Shown here: piece after piece, positions 26,627-35,129 of the stretch | Position numbering within the stretch: position 1 is the first letter of the stretch | Layout of the letters: every line of letters starts with the position of its first letter | From: Streptomyces dysideae | GTDB taxonomy: Bacteria > Actinomycetota > Actinomycetes > Streptomycetales > Streptomycetaceae | Reading direction: 5' to 3' | Length of the DNA: 64,000 bases | Assembly: GCF_001514305.1 (NCBI RefSeq) | Contig: NZ_KQ949077.1 | Location: forward strand, 10,641 to 74,640 | Position numbers and translations under genes: made by a program | The notes under the pieces: generated by a model | Database searches by the model: none | What the model was told of the DNA's origin: nothing | Seen by the model: only the letters and a program-made list of their open reading frames with translations

Positions 26627-26917
26627 ATGTCCGTGCACGATGAACTGACGTCAGTCCAGCGCCACCTCGAGGAGGTGCTCCGCTCGGTAGGGCGGCTGGA
26701 ACAGCAGATCGGCAGCGCCGGGCTCGAGATGCGCCGGGTCCACGTCGACGCCGACCACCTGCGCGAGAGCGTCGCGCTGCTGCGCGAGGCGGCTGACAAG
26801 CCGGCCACGCAGAAGCGCCCCGATCTCGTCACCATCCCGGACACGCCGTACGACGACTCGCTGTGGGTCGACACCGACGACGAGGGCCTCGGCGCGCATC
26901 ACGGTCCGGAGCACTGA
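26627..26917 (+). CDS. Small conserved protein preceding sdhCAB (Rv0250c-like)
   Basis: A 96-residue acidic protein. Its first half is a long helix (ELTSVQRHLEEVLRSVGRLE) with coiled-coil character, then a linker and the segment LVTIPDTPYDDSLWVDTDDE. Length and position directly before the membrane subunit of a three-gene succinate dehydrogenase match Rv0250c in the mycobacterial sdh1 locus; this is from memory of that locus. It ends 29 bases before the sdhC-like start, so co-transcription is likely. Its role is unknown; assembly or regulation of the complex is a guess. Confidence 0.75.
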   Translation: MSVHDELTSVQRHLEEVLRSVGRLEQQIGSAGLEMRRVHVDADHLRESVALLREAADKPATQKRPDLVTIPDTPYDDSLWVDTDDEGLGAHHGPEH

Positions 26918-26946
26918 GCGCCCCCGACACCGACCGGAGTCATGCA

Positions 26947-27768
26947 TTGGCCACTGGTACGGAACCCCAACCGAAGAGCGGCGGCGTACGCACCCGTACG
27001 CGCGCCGCGATCACCGCCCCGCATCTGCGGACCGACCGCTGGTGGCTGGCCCCCGCCGCCACCGCCGCCGGCCTGCTGGCCTTCGTCGTCTACTCGACGT
27101 GGCGGGCCTTCGCCGACGCGGACTACTACGCGGCGCCGTACGTCTCGCCGTTCTACTCGCCCTGTCTGGCGGAGAACTGTGAGCCCATGCGCGCCGGGCC
27201 GAACGCCGACCTGTTCGGGAGCTGGTGGGGCCTCTCCCCCGCGATCATCATCCTGATCTTCCCGCTCGGCTTCCGCCTGACCTGCTACTACTACCGCAAG
27301 GCCTATTACCGGGGCTTCTGGATGTCGCCCCCGGCCTGCGCGGTCGCGGAGCCGCACAAGAAGTACACCGGCGAGACCCGCTTCCCGCTGATCCTGCAGA
27401 ACATCCACCGCTACTTCTTCTACGCCGCGATCGTCGTCGCCGGGATCCTGACCTACGACACGGTGCTCGCCTTCCGCGACGAGCACTACGAGTGGGGCCA
27501 CATGGGCCTCGGCACTCTGGTCTTCCTGGTCAACATCGTGCTGATCTGGGCGTACACCCTCTCCTGCCACTCCTGCCGGCACATCGTCGGCGGCCAGCTC
27601 AAGCACTTCTCCAAGCACCCCGTGCGCTACCGGATGTGGCAGTGGGTCGGGAAGCTGAACGCCCGCCACATGCTGCTCGCCTGGACGTCCCTGGTGAGCG
27701 TGGCGCTCGCCGACTTCTACGTCTATCTCGTCGCGTCCGGTGTCTTCGATGATCCGAGGTTGTTCTGA
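26947..27768 (+). CDS. sdhC: Succinate dehydrogenase membrane-anchor subunit (Sdh1 type)
   Basis: A 273-residue integral membrane protein with about five membrane segments (roughly 36-55, 92-112, 153-175, 186-205, 241-263). The start is TTG at 26947, with CCGGAG upstream; no ATG or GTG fits before the first helix. It belongs to the actinobacterial Sdh1 type (Rv0249c-like), not the usual haem b SdhC/SdhD pair. Residues 207-212 read CHSCRH at the end of helix 4, and further cysteines lie at 73, 78, 113 and 131. The mycobacterial Sdh1 structure has a membrane-embedded Rieske-type [2Fe-2S] cluster, and CHSCRH is a good candidate for ligands. Its stop overlaps the sdhA start by one base. Confidence 0.88.
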   Translation: MATGTEPQPKSGGVRTRTRAAITAPHLRTDRWWLAPAATAAGLLAFVVYSTWRAFADADYYAAPYVSPFYSPCLAENCEPMRAGPNADLFGSWWGLSPAIIILIFPLGFRLTCYYYRKAYYRGFWMSPPACAVAEPHKKYTGETRFPLILQNIHRYFFYAAIVVAGILTYDTVLAFRDEHYEWGHMGLGTLVFLVNIVLIWAYTLSCHSCRHIVGGQLKHFSKHPVRYRMWQWVGKLNARHMLLAWTSLVSVALADFYVYLVASGVFDDPRLF

Positions 27769-29744
27769 TGTCCGTGGTCGACCGGCAGGAGTGGGACGTC
27801 GTCGTGGTCGGTGCCGGCGGCGCCGGGCTGCGGGCCGCGATCGAGGCGCGTGAGCGGGGTGCCCGTACGGCGGTGATCTGCAAGTCGCTGTTCGGCAAGG
27901 CGCACACGGTGATGGCCGAGGGCGGCATCGCGGCGGCGATGGCCAACGTCAACGAGCACGACAACTGGCAGGTCCACTTCCGCGACACCATGCGCGGCGG
28001 CAAGTTCCTCAACCAGTGGCGGATGGCCGAACTGCACGCCCAGGAGGCCCCGGACCGGGTGTGGGAGCTGGAGACCTGGGGCGCGCTGTTCGACCGCACC
28101 AAGGACGGCCGGATCTCGCAGCGCAACTTCGGCGGCCACGAGTACCCACGCCTGGCACACGTCGGCGACCGCACCGGCCTGGAACTCATCCGCACGCTCC
28201 AGCAGAAGATCGTCTCGCTCCAGCAGCAGGACAAGAAGGAGACCGGCGACTACGAGTCCCGTCTGAAGGTCTTCCAGGAGTGCACGGTCACCCGGGTACT
28301 GAAGGACACAGCATCCAATAGCGGCTCCGCCGCGGGCCGGGTCTCCGGCGTCTTCGCCTACGACCGTGAGACCGGCCGTTTCTTCGTCCTGGAAGCACCC
28401 TCCGTGGTGATCGCGACGGGCGGCATCGGCAAGTCCTTCAAGGTGACGTCGAACTCGTGGGAGTACACGGGCGACGGCCACGCGCTCGCGCTGCTGGCCG
28501 GGGCGCCCCTGCTGAACATGGAGTTCGTGCAGTTCCACCCGACGGGCATGGTCTGGCCGCCGTCGGTGAAGGGCATCCTCGTCACCGAGTCCGTGCGCGG
28601 CGACGGCGGGGTGCTGCGCAACTCCGAGGGCAAGCGGTTCATGTTCGACTACATCCCCGACGTCTTCAAGGAGAAGTACGCCCAGTCGGAGGAGGAGGGC
28701 GACCGCTGGTACGACGACCCGGACAACAACCGGCGTCCCCCTGAACTGCTCCCCCGCGACGAGGTGGCCAGGGCCATCAACGCCGAGGTGAAGGCGGGCC
28801 GCGGCTCCCCGCACGGCGGCGTGTTCCTGGACGTGTCGACACGGATGCCGGCCGAGGTCATCAAGCGCCGGCTCCCCTCCATGTACCACCAGTTCAAGGA
28901 GCTGGCGGACGTGGACATCACGGCGGAGGCGATGGAGGTCGGGCCCACCTGTCACTACGTGATGGGCGGCATCGCGGTCGAGTCGGACACGGCGGCGGCA
29001 CGGGGCGTACCCGGCCTCTTCGCGGCGGGCGAGGTGGCCGGCGGCATGCACGGCTCGAACCGCCTCGGTGGAAATTCACTGTCCGACCTGCTGGTGTTCG
29101 GACGCCGGGCGGGCTGGCACGCGGCCGAGTACGCGGCGGCGCTGGCCTTCGAACGCCCCGAGGTCGACGACACGCAGGTCGACGCGGCGGCCGCGGAGGC
29201 ACTGCGCCCGTTCTCGGCGGAGGGTCCCGCGCCGGGGGAGCCGGAGGAGGACACCGGACGCCCGCCGGAGAACCCGTACACCCTCCACCAGGAACTCCAG
29301 CAGACCATGAACGACCTGGTCGGCATCATCCGCCGCGAGGGCGAGATGGCTCAGGCCCTGGAGAAGCTGGCGGAGCTACGGGTACGGGCACGCCGGGCCG
29401 GCGTCGAGGGCCACCGCCAGTTCAACCCGGGCTGGCACCTCGCCCTCGACCTGCGGAACATGCTGCTGGTCAGCGAGTGCGTGGCCCGGGCGGCACTGGA
29501 GCGCACGGAGTCGCGCGGCGGGCACACCCGCGAGGACCACCCCACCATGGAACGCGAGTGGCGCCGGCTCAACCTCCTGTGCGCGCTGACCGACCCGACG
29601 GGCGGACTGGCGGCGACGGACCCGGTCCGCGGCCAGATCACCCTCACCCGCGAGACCACCGACCCCATCCGCCCCGACCTGCTCGCCCTCTTCGAGAAGG
29701 AGGAGCTGGTCAAGTACCTCGCCGAAGAGGAGCTCTACGAGTGA
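27768..29744 (+). CDS. sdhA: Succinate dehydrogenase/fumarate reductase flavoprotein subunit
   Basis: A 658-residue catalytic subunit that oxidises succinate to fumarate and carries covalent FAD. The dinucleotide motif VVVGAGGAGLRAA begins at residue 12, and the flavinylation His is in FGKAHTVMAEGGIAAA. Active-site segments include TGMVWPPSVKG, ESVRGDGGVLRN and the C-terminal HGSNRLGGNSLSDLLVFGRR. It begins one base inside the sdhC stop, and its own stop overlaps the sdhB start (GTGA). Confidence 0.97.
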   Translation: MSVVDRQEWDVVVVGAGGAGLRAAIEARERGARTAVICKSLFGKAHTVMAEGGIAAAMANVNEHDNWQVHFRDTMRGGKFLNQWRMAELHAQEAPDRVWELETWGALFDRTKDGRISQRNFGGHEYPRLAHVGDRTGLELIRTLQQKIVSLQQQDKKETGDYESRLKVFQECTVTRVLKDTASNSGSAAGRVSGVFAYDRETGRFFVLEAPSVVIATGGIGKSFKVTSNSWEYTGDGHALALLAGAPLLNMEFVQFHPTGMVWPPSVKGILVTESVRGDGGVLRNSEGKRFMFDYIPDVFKEKYAQSEEEGDRWYDDPDNNRRPPELLPRDEVARAINAEVKAGRGSPHGGVFLDVSTRMPAEVIKRRLPSMYHQFKELADVDITAEAMEVGPTCHYVMGGIAVESDTAAARGVPGLFAAGEVAGGMHGSNRLGGNSLSDLLVFGRRAGWHAAEYAAALAFERPEVDDTQVDAAAAEALRPFSAEGPAPGEPEEDTGRPPENPYTLHQELQQTMNDLVGIIRREGEMAQALEKLAELRVRARRAGVEGHRQFNPGWHLALDLRNMLLVSECVARAALERTESRGGHTREDHPTMEREWRRLNLLCALTDPTGGLAATDPVRGQITLTRETTDPIRPDLLALFEKEELVKYLAEEELYE

Positions 29745-30511
29745 GCAGCTACGAGGCCCGCTTCAAGGTCTGGCGGGGCGACGTCAAGGGCGGCGGCCTG
29801 GAGGACTTCAAGGTCGAGGTGAACGACGGCGAGGTGGTGCTGGACATCATCCACCGCCTCCAGGCCACGCAGGCACCGGACCTGGCCGTGCGCTGGAACT
29901 GCAAGGCAGGCAAGTGCGGTTCGTGCTCGGCGGAGATCAACGGGCGGCCGCGGCTGATGTGCATGACGCGGATGTCGGTGTTCGGGCGGGAGGAGACGAT
30001 CACGGTGACGCCGCTCAGGGCGTTCCCGGTGGTCCGCGACCTCGTCACGGACGTCGGCTTCAACTACACGAAGGCGCGGGAGGTCCCGTCCTTCGTACCA
30101 CCGGAGGGTGTGGGCCCCGGCGAGTACCGGATGATGCAGGAGGACGTGGACCGGTCGCAGGAGTTCCGCAAGTGCATCGAGTGCTTCCTGTGCCAGGACA
30201 CCTGCCATGTGGTCCGCGACCACGAGGAGAACAAACCGGCGTTCGCCGGCCCGCGCTTCCTGATGCGGGTCGCGGAACTCGACATGCACCCGCTGGACGC
30301 GGCCGCGGAGACGGGCCTGGACCGCAAGAGCACGGCCCAGGACGAACACGGTCTCGGCTACTGCAACATCACCAAGTGCTGCACGGAGGTCTGCCCCGAG
30401 GGCATCAAGATCACGGACAACGCGCTGATCCCCTTGAAGGAGCGGGCTGTCGACCGGAAGTACGACCCGTTGGTGTGGCTGGGGTCGAAGATCGGGAGGC
30501 GGTCTTCCTAG
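29741..30511 (+). CDS. sdhB: Succinate dehydrogenase iron-sulfur subunit
   Basis: A 256-residue electron-transfer subunit starting at the GTG that overlaps the sdhA stop, with AGAGGAG upstream. The [2Fe-2S] site is CKAGKCGSCSAEINGRPRLMC. The C-terminal ferredoxin-like half has CIECFLCQDTC and CNITKCCTEVCPEG for the [4Fe-4S] and [3Fe-4S] clusters. It passes electrons from SdhA towards the membrane subunit and menaquinone. The gene ends 7 bases from a convergent small membrane-protein gene. Confidence 0.97.
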   Translation: MSSYEARFKVWRGDVKGGGLEDFKVEVNDGEVVLDIIHRLQATQAPDLAVRWNCKAGKCGSCSAEINGRPRLMCMTRMSVFGREETITVTPLRAFPVVRDLVTDVGFNYTKAREVPSFVPPEGVGPGEYRMMQEDVDRSQEFRKCIECFLCQDTCHVVRDHEENKPAFAGPRFLMRVAELDMHPLDAAAETGLDRKSTAQDEHGLGYCNITKCCTEVCPEGIKITDNALIPLKERAVDRKYDPLVWLGSKIGRRSS

Positions 30512-30518
30512 GGCCTGT

Positions 30519-30827
30519 TCAGGAGGTGGTACGGCGGCCCGGGCGCTGGGCCAGCAGCTGCAGGATCACGCCGACGAAGAACACTCCCAGGCCGGTGAAC
30601 GCGACGGTGGCGTAGGCGCTGAGCGAGAGGTCGAGGGGGCCGGCGGACATGTAGCCGGTCATGCCGACGGAGCTGACCAGCATGCCGTACCCCCACAGCT
30701 TCGGCCGCAGCACCCTGCGCCTGCCGAACGGCAGCACCCAGCCCCTCCTGATCGCCGCGACGCCCATCACGGCACCCGCCGTCACGACCAGTACGGCCAG
30801 GGTCACCAGCAGCCCGTGCAGGGTCAT
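30519..30827 (-). CDS. Small three-TM membrane protein
   Basis: A 102-residue protein with three hydrophobic segments (LLVTLAVLVVTAGAVMGVAA, the GMLVSSVGMTGYMSAG region, and the long TVAFTGLGVFFVGVILQLLA) separated by a basic loop GRRRVLRPKLWGYG. No family is recognised. The ATG at 30827 overlaps the stop of the upstream phosphotransferase frame (ATGA), so it was evolved as a coupled second gene. Confidence 0.75.
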   Translation of the reverse strand: MTLHGLLVTLAVLVVTAGAVMGVAAIRRGWVLPFGRRRVLRPKLWGYGMLVSSVGMTGYMSAGPLDLSLSAYATVAFTGLGVFFVGVILQLLAQRPGRRTTS

Positions 30828-31887
30828 GCGCGCTCCACGAAGGTCCGGGTCAGGGTCAGGATCTGATCGAGGCTGTCCTCCGCGATGGCGCGCAGGAACG
30901 CCGGGTCGTGGAAGTCTCCGACGTCGAGGAGGCGCAGGGGGCCGGCGACGAGGGACAGGTGCATCGCGAGACGGTACAGCCGCAGTCGGTGTTCGTCGAG
31001 GCCGGGGGCGCGAAGAGCGTCGTAGTGCGGACCGAAGCGCTGGCGCAGGAGGACGTGCTCCCACTCGACGTCGAAGTACAGCAGCCCCTCAATGTCGATG
31101 AGGGCGAGGTCGCCGTCGGCGGTCAGGAGGACGTGGTCGCCGCCGAGTTCACCGTGGATGAGGGTGAGGCGGCGGTTGGTGCGGGGCCGGACCTCCGCGG
31201 CCGGCTTCCGCAGGCTTTCGTCCAGTTGGGTGTGTACTGCGGCGACGCGGGGCTCACGGTCGACGAGTTGGCCCAGGTCGCGCAACGCCCCGTCGAGGAC
31301 GCGCCGCTCGCACGAACTGTCGTATGAGGTACCGCCGTTGTCGACGTGGGCGACCTTGCCGAGGCGGGGGCCGGTGCAGGCGTGCAGTCGGTCGAGCAGG
31401 TCCCTCATGCGGGCCAGGGCCTCGGGGGCGGCGTGCGGGTCGCGGGCCAGCAGGTCCTCCAGGGTGGGGCCCGGGAGGTCCTCCACGACCGCGGCGTCCG
31501 CGGGGAGGTGGGTGTGGGTGGGATCCGCGTGCAGGAGACGCGGGGTGCGCACGCCGGCCTCGGTCAGCCGGTCGTGCGCCGCGGTGAGGAGGCCGAGGCC
31601 GGTGCCGTGGGAGAAGGGGTCGCGGGGGTCGGAGGGGCCGGCGTTCCAGTAGTCCTCGTCCGCGGACCAGACGTAGGCGATGGCTGTGGTGTCGTCGTCG
31701 CAGGTGAGGCGGTAGACGCCCTTCTTCGTGCCGCCGCGATGGGGGTCCCCCCGCTCGAGCGAAGCCGAGAGTGGGGGAGGGTTATGGCGGTGAGGGTGCG
31801 GGTGGGGCCGAGGGCGGTGCGGGTGAGGGGGGCGAAGTCGTTGCGGGTGAGGTGCTTGCGGGCGGGTTGCTTGCGGGCGGCGGTCAC
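30824..31887 (-). pseudogene. Phosphotransferase (APH-like) gene broken by a repeat insertion
   Basis: The C-terminal 300 codons encode an aminoglycoside/choline-kinase-like phosphotransferase: GGTKKGVYRLTCDDDTTAIA, then LTLIHGELGGDHVLL (catalytic loop, usually HGDxxxxN) and LALIDIEGLLYFDVEWE (DxD-like metal site). A natural N-terminus begins at GTG 31887 (TAARKQPARKHLTRNDFAPL) but lies in a different frame. Between them, at about 31739-31780, a short palindromic repeat interrupts the gene. The distance from start to stop (1064 bases) is not a multiple of three. Unless frameshifting occurs or another start is used, the protein is lost. Confidence 0.7.
31739..31780. repeat. Short palindromic dispersed repeat (REP/MITE-like)
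   Basis: The sequence GGGGGTCCCCCCGCTCGAGC, continuing GAAGCCGAGAGTGGGGGA, is an imperfect hairpin with G5/C5 ends and a CTCG/CGAG inner arm. I recall near-identical copies scattered through many Streptomyces genomes. Here it sits inside the 5' part of a phosphotransferase gene and coincides with the frame change. No second copy was noticed in this window. Confidence 0.7.
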
Positions 31888-31932
31888 GTGGTTGTTCGTC
31901 GCAGCGGGGGTGGCCCGGCCGCAGGCGGTTTT

Positions 31933-33168
31933 CTAGCGGACCCAGCCCTTGCGGTACGCCGTCCAGTCCTCCTCCGTCGCGGCGAAGTCCACGTACAGGG
32001 CCACGCCGAAGTTGGCCCGGTCGGCGTCCGTGCGGGACAGGCCGAGGCGGGTGCCGCGGACGGCGGCGGCGACGGTCTCGGCGGCGGCGCGGTGGCCGAG
32101 CTTGTTCTCGTGGAAGAACGGCAGGCCCATGAGGAGGTCGGTGGACGGCGGGGTGACCTCCAGGGCGAGCGAGGTCTGCTGGGCGACATAGCCGCCGTAC
32201 AGACTCTCCAACGGCTGCATCGTGTCGTACGACATCACCGCGATCTGGTCCACGCGGCGGGCGACCTGGCCGAAGAACTCCTGCGACCACCATTTGGGGT
32301 GGCCGGTGAGGGTGTCGGCGACGGAGTGCAGCGCCGGGAGCGGGTCGATCTGGTGGGCCGCGACGGAGAGGGGGACGTCGTGGGCGCGGGTGACTTCGCG
32401 CAGGTTGTCGAGGAGGTCGAGGTAGTCGGTGTCGCCGGAGTGGAGGGGTTCGAGGTCGAAGTGGGCGCCGTCGAAGCCGGTGTCGAGGATCTGGGTGGCG
32501 GAGCGGACGATGGCGTTCCGGGTGGCTTCGTCTTCGAGGTGCATGCCGTCCGGGGTCTCGGTGGCGAGCTTGTCGCCGAGCCAGGCCTGGACGCGGACGC
32601 CGGGGATCTTGGCGTGTACAGCTTCTGTCAGCCAACGTGCCCTGAGGTACGACGACTTGGGGAGGGTTCCGTTGTGCTCCAGGGGGCCTGCGTGGACGTA
32701 CAGGTCGCGGATGCCGGTGCCTTTCAGGCGGGCGGCGAGGGCGTCGATGTCGGCGTCGCGTTTACGACCGTCGACCCAGGCGTGGCCCAGCCAGATCGCG
32801 TCGCGGCCTCTGGTGTACGTGCCTTCTGCGGGGTCGCCGGTGTAGTTGAGGCGTAGGGCGAGGCCGGTGGAGAGGAGGGGGAGGAGAAGGGCGAGGACCA
32901 GGATCAGGAGCGTGCGGGTTGCGCGGCGACGCCAAGGGTGTGAACGCCGAGTTTTCCCGCCCGGACCACCCGTGCGGGTTTCGTTGTCGGGTGCGGGTGG
33001 CCCTGGTGGGGCGTGCTCTTCGTTGGCGGGTGCGGGAGGTGGGGGGTGCTCGTTGGAAACGGGGGTGGACACCGCCGGCTCGGCCGCCTCACCCTTCGGC
33101 GTCGCGCCCGGCCCCGTCCCCGCGGGCTCGCCCGCCCCCGTCGCCCCCATGTGCCCCGCCCTCTCCAT
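31933..33168 (-). CDS. Membrane-anchored TIM-barrel, GH18-like putative glycosidase
   Basis: A 411-residue protein. The N-terminal 75 residues are Pro/Gly/Glu-rich and cytoplasmic, then RRRATRTLL leads into one membrane helix (LILVLALLLPLLSTGLAL). The external domain has TIM-barrel strand motifs, including ILDTGFDGAHFDLEPLHSGD, which resembles the catalytic DxxDxDxE strand of family 18 hydrolases with the final acid as Glu. Strands VAAHQIDPLP and QIAVMSYDTMQPLE follow. A second in-frame ATG six codons on (33150) is an equally good start. The substrate is unknown; a cell-wall polysaccharide is possible. Confidence 0.75.
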   Translation of the reverse strand: MERAGHMGATGAGEPAGTGPGATPKGEAAEPAVSTPVSNEHPPPPAPANEEHAPPGPPAPDNETRTGGPGGKTRRSHPWRRRATRTLLILVLALLLPLLSTGLALRLNYTGDPAEGTYTRGRDAIWLGHAWVDGRKRDADIDALAARLKGTGIRDLYVHAGPLEHNGTLPKSSYLRARWLTEAVHAKIPGVRVQAWLGDKLATETPDGMHLEDEATRNAIVRSATQILDTGFDGAHFDLEPLHSGDTDYLDLLDNLREVTRAHDVPLSVAAHQIDPLPALHSVADTLTGHPKWWSQEFFGQVARRVDQIAVMSYDTMQPLESLYGGYVAQQTSLALEVTPPSTDLLMGLPFFHENKLGHRAAAETVAAAVRGTRLGLSRTDADRANFGVALYVDFAATEEDWTAYRKGWVR

Positions 33169-33263
33169 CCCGGCATCCCCTCATCCGTCGCCATCCGCCA
33201 CTCCGGCCCACCCCTGACGCACCCCGGTCGCGCGGCCGCATTCCTGCTCATACGCTCCAAAAT

Positions 33264-35024
33264 GTGACGTCACTATTGATTCGGGGCAGGCCGCGGCGGG
33301 TCCCCGCTCACATATCCGTGCGGGTCCTGCACACGCTGCTGGGCGTGCTGGCCGGGGTGGTGTGGCTGGTGTTGCCGGGGATGACGATCAGTACGGGTGT
33401 TCCGGTTGCGGTCTCTCCCGGCGGGCCCGTCGCGGGCGCCGTCGCGCAGGGGGAGAACGAGGACGAGACCTCCGCCGCCGACCTCGTCCTGCCGATCCTC
33501 GTGGCGAGCGCGGCGGTCGTGCTCGCGGGGTACGGGTATGTACGGCGGACACGGCGGGCGCGGAGTCGTACGACGCCCGGCGGGGTACTCGTGCGGCCTC
33601 CCGAGGCGTCGATCGCCCAGCTCGACGAGCAGGCACGGGCCTCACTCGTCGAGGCCGACGACTGTGTGCGCGTCAGTCGTGAGGAACTCCACTTCGCCGA
33701 GGCCCGGTTCGGAGGCGAGGCCGTCGGGCCGTTCGCTCAGGCCCTGCGGGACGCGGAGGCCGAGCTGGCGGCCGCTTTTCGGATGCGGCAGCAGTACGAC
33801 GAGGGCGTGCCGGAGGGCGATGCAGCGCGGCGGCATGCGCTCGTGGGCGTCGTGGGGCGGTGCCAGGAGGCGGGACGGCTGCTGGACGGGCAGGCCGCCG
33901 GGTTCGACCAACTGCGCGGGTTGGAGGGCGGCTTGGGCGAGGCGCTGAACGTCGCCGAGGCGCGGTTCCGTGAGCTGGCCGGGCGTACGGGGGCCGCGGA
34001 CGCGACGCTCACCGACCTCGCCAAGCGGTACGCCCCCTCGGTGACCGCCGGCGTCCTGGGCCATGTCGAACAGGCCAAGGACCGCCTGGTGTTCGCCACG
34101 TCACGGCTCAACCAGGCCCGTCAGACGGAGGATTTGGGAGAGGGCGAACGGGCGATCCGGCATCTGCGTTCCGCCGAGGGCGCCATCGCCCAGGCCGCCG
34201 CCCTCGTCGACGGCATCGACCGGCTCGCCGGGGACCTGGCCACGGCCGCGGCGATGGTGCCGGCCGGGTTGACGGGTGGGGAGGTGGAGATCGCCGGGGC
34301 GCGGAAGGCGGAGGGGGCGGTCTCTCCAGGTGAGCCGGGGTCAGTGGCGGGCGCGTATGCGGACGTATCGCCGGGCAGGGCAGCGGCAACGGTAGGCAGG
34401 CCACCTGATGGGTCACCCGGGGCACCCGCCCCACCCCCTGATGAACCCCTTGCCCCCCTGACCGCCACCGTCCCCCCAGGCGAACTGCACGCCCGCATCA
34501 CCCACGCCGACCTCGCCCTGGCCGCCGTACGGGAAGAACTCACCGCGGGCCCGTACGACCCCCTGGACGCGCTCCGCCGGATCGTCGGCGCCGTCGCGCC
34601 CCTCGTCTCGGGGCGGGCCGGGGTGATGCCGGCCGGCGCTCTGCTCGTTGCCCGTAGTGCCGTCGGCGGTGCGGGGGATGTCGTGGGGACGCATCGGGGG
34701 GCCGTGGGGAGTGCCGCCCGGATCCGGCTGGCGGAGGCGGAGCGGCTGCTGGCTCCCCCGCCGTCGGCACCGGCCGGGCGGGGGCCGTATCAGGAGCTCG
34801 CCGATCTGCTCGCCGCCGACGCGCTGGCCCGGCAGGCCCGTGGGCTCGCCGAGCAGGACGTACGTCTGCACGGCAATCCGATGGCGGGAACGGCCGAGCA
34901 CACGAGCGGGCTCGCCGGGGCCGTCCTCGGCGGAATCCTCCTCGGCGGAGAGCCGAACGGCGGCCCACCGCCAAGCTTCGGCGGCCCACACACCCGCGCC
35001 CGCCGACGCGGCCAGGTGTATTGA
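33264..35024 (+). CDS. Membrane-associated coiled-coil protein of unknown function
   Basis: A 586-residue protein starting at GTG 33264; a later GTG at 33318 is possible. Two hydrophobic segments lie near residues 22-40 and 72-90 (VLPILVASAAVVLAGYGYV), and the rest is long helices rich in Ala, Glu and Arg (AQLDEQARASLVEADDCVRV and on) interrupted by a Pro-rich linker at about 400-430. The helical part resembles the C-terminal region of streptomycete TPM-domain proteins, but the TPM domain itself is absent. Its stop codon lies inside a terminator hairpin. Confidence 0.7.
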   Translation: MTSLLIRGRPRRVPAHISVRVLHTLLGVLAGVVWLVLPGMTISTGVPVAVSPGGPVAGAVAQGENEDETSAADLVLPILVASAAVVLAGYGYVRRTRRARSRTTPGGVLVRPPEASIAQLDEQARASLVEADDCVRVSREELHFAEARFGGEAVGPFAQALRDAEAELAAAFRMRQQYDEGVPEGDAARRHALVGVVGRCQEAGRLLDGQAAGFDQLRGLEGGLGEALNVAEARFRELAGRTGAADATLTDLAKRYAPSVTAGVLGHVEQAKDRLVFATSRLNQARQTEDLGEGERAIRHLRSAEGAIAQAAALVDGIDRLAGDLATAAAMVPAGLTGGEVEIAGARKAEGAVSPGEPGSVAGAYADVSPGRAAATVGRPPDGSPGAPAPPPDEPLAPLTATVPPGELHARITHADLALAAVREELTAGPYDPLDALRRIVGAVAPLVSGRAGVMPAGALLVARSAVGGAGDVVGTHRGAVGSAARIRLAEAERLLAPPPSAPAGRGPYQELADLLAADALARQARGLAEQDVRLHGNPMAGTAEHTSGLAGAVLGGILLGGEPNGGPPPSFGGPHTRARRRGQVY

Positions 35025-35059
35025 CCCGCGTCAACAACCCTGCGGGTCAATACACCTGG
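35012..35059 (+). terminator. Terminator overlapping the stop codon, 18-bp perfect stem
   Basis: CCAGGTGTATTGACCCGC (35012-35029) pairs exactly with 35042-35059 around a 12-base loop. The TGA stop of the upstream gene (35022-35024) is inside the left arm, so the last codons and the terminator share sequence. A pyrimidine-rich CCCTTCT follows. Confidence 0.88.
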
Positions 35060-35129
35060 ACCCTTCTGCTGGTGGGCGGCGTCGAAAACGCGTGTCGGCG
35101 GAGCACGGCCCGGTGCGAGACTGCCGGCC

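Noticed and set aside
30824..32635. A 603-residue protein running through the phosphotransferase and the antisense of the TIM-barrel gene
   Set aside because: The upstream half is an Arg/Pro-rich shadow of the gene on the same strand in another frame, with no plausible start or domain.
33264..33273. GTGACGTCAC palindrome at the start of the coiled-coil gene
   Set aside because: A 10-bp dyad can occur by chance, and it overlaps the start codon. There is no supporting promoter evidence.
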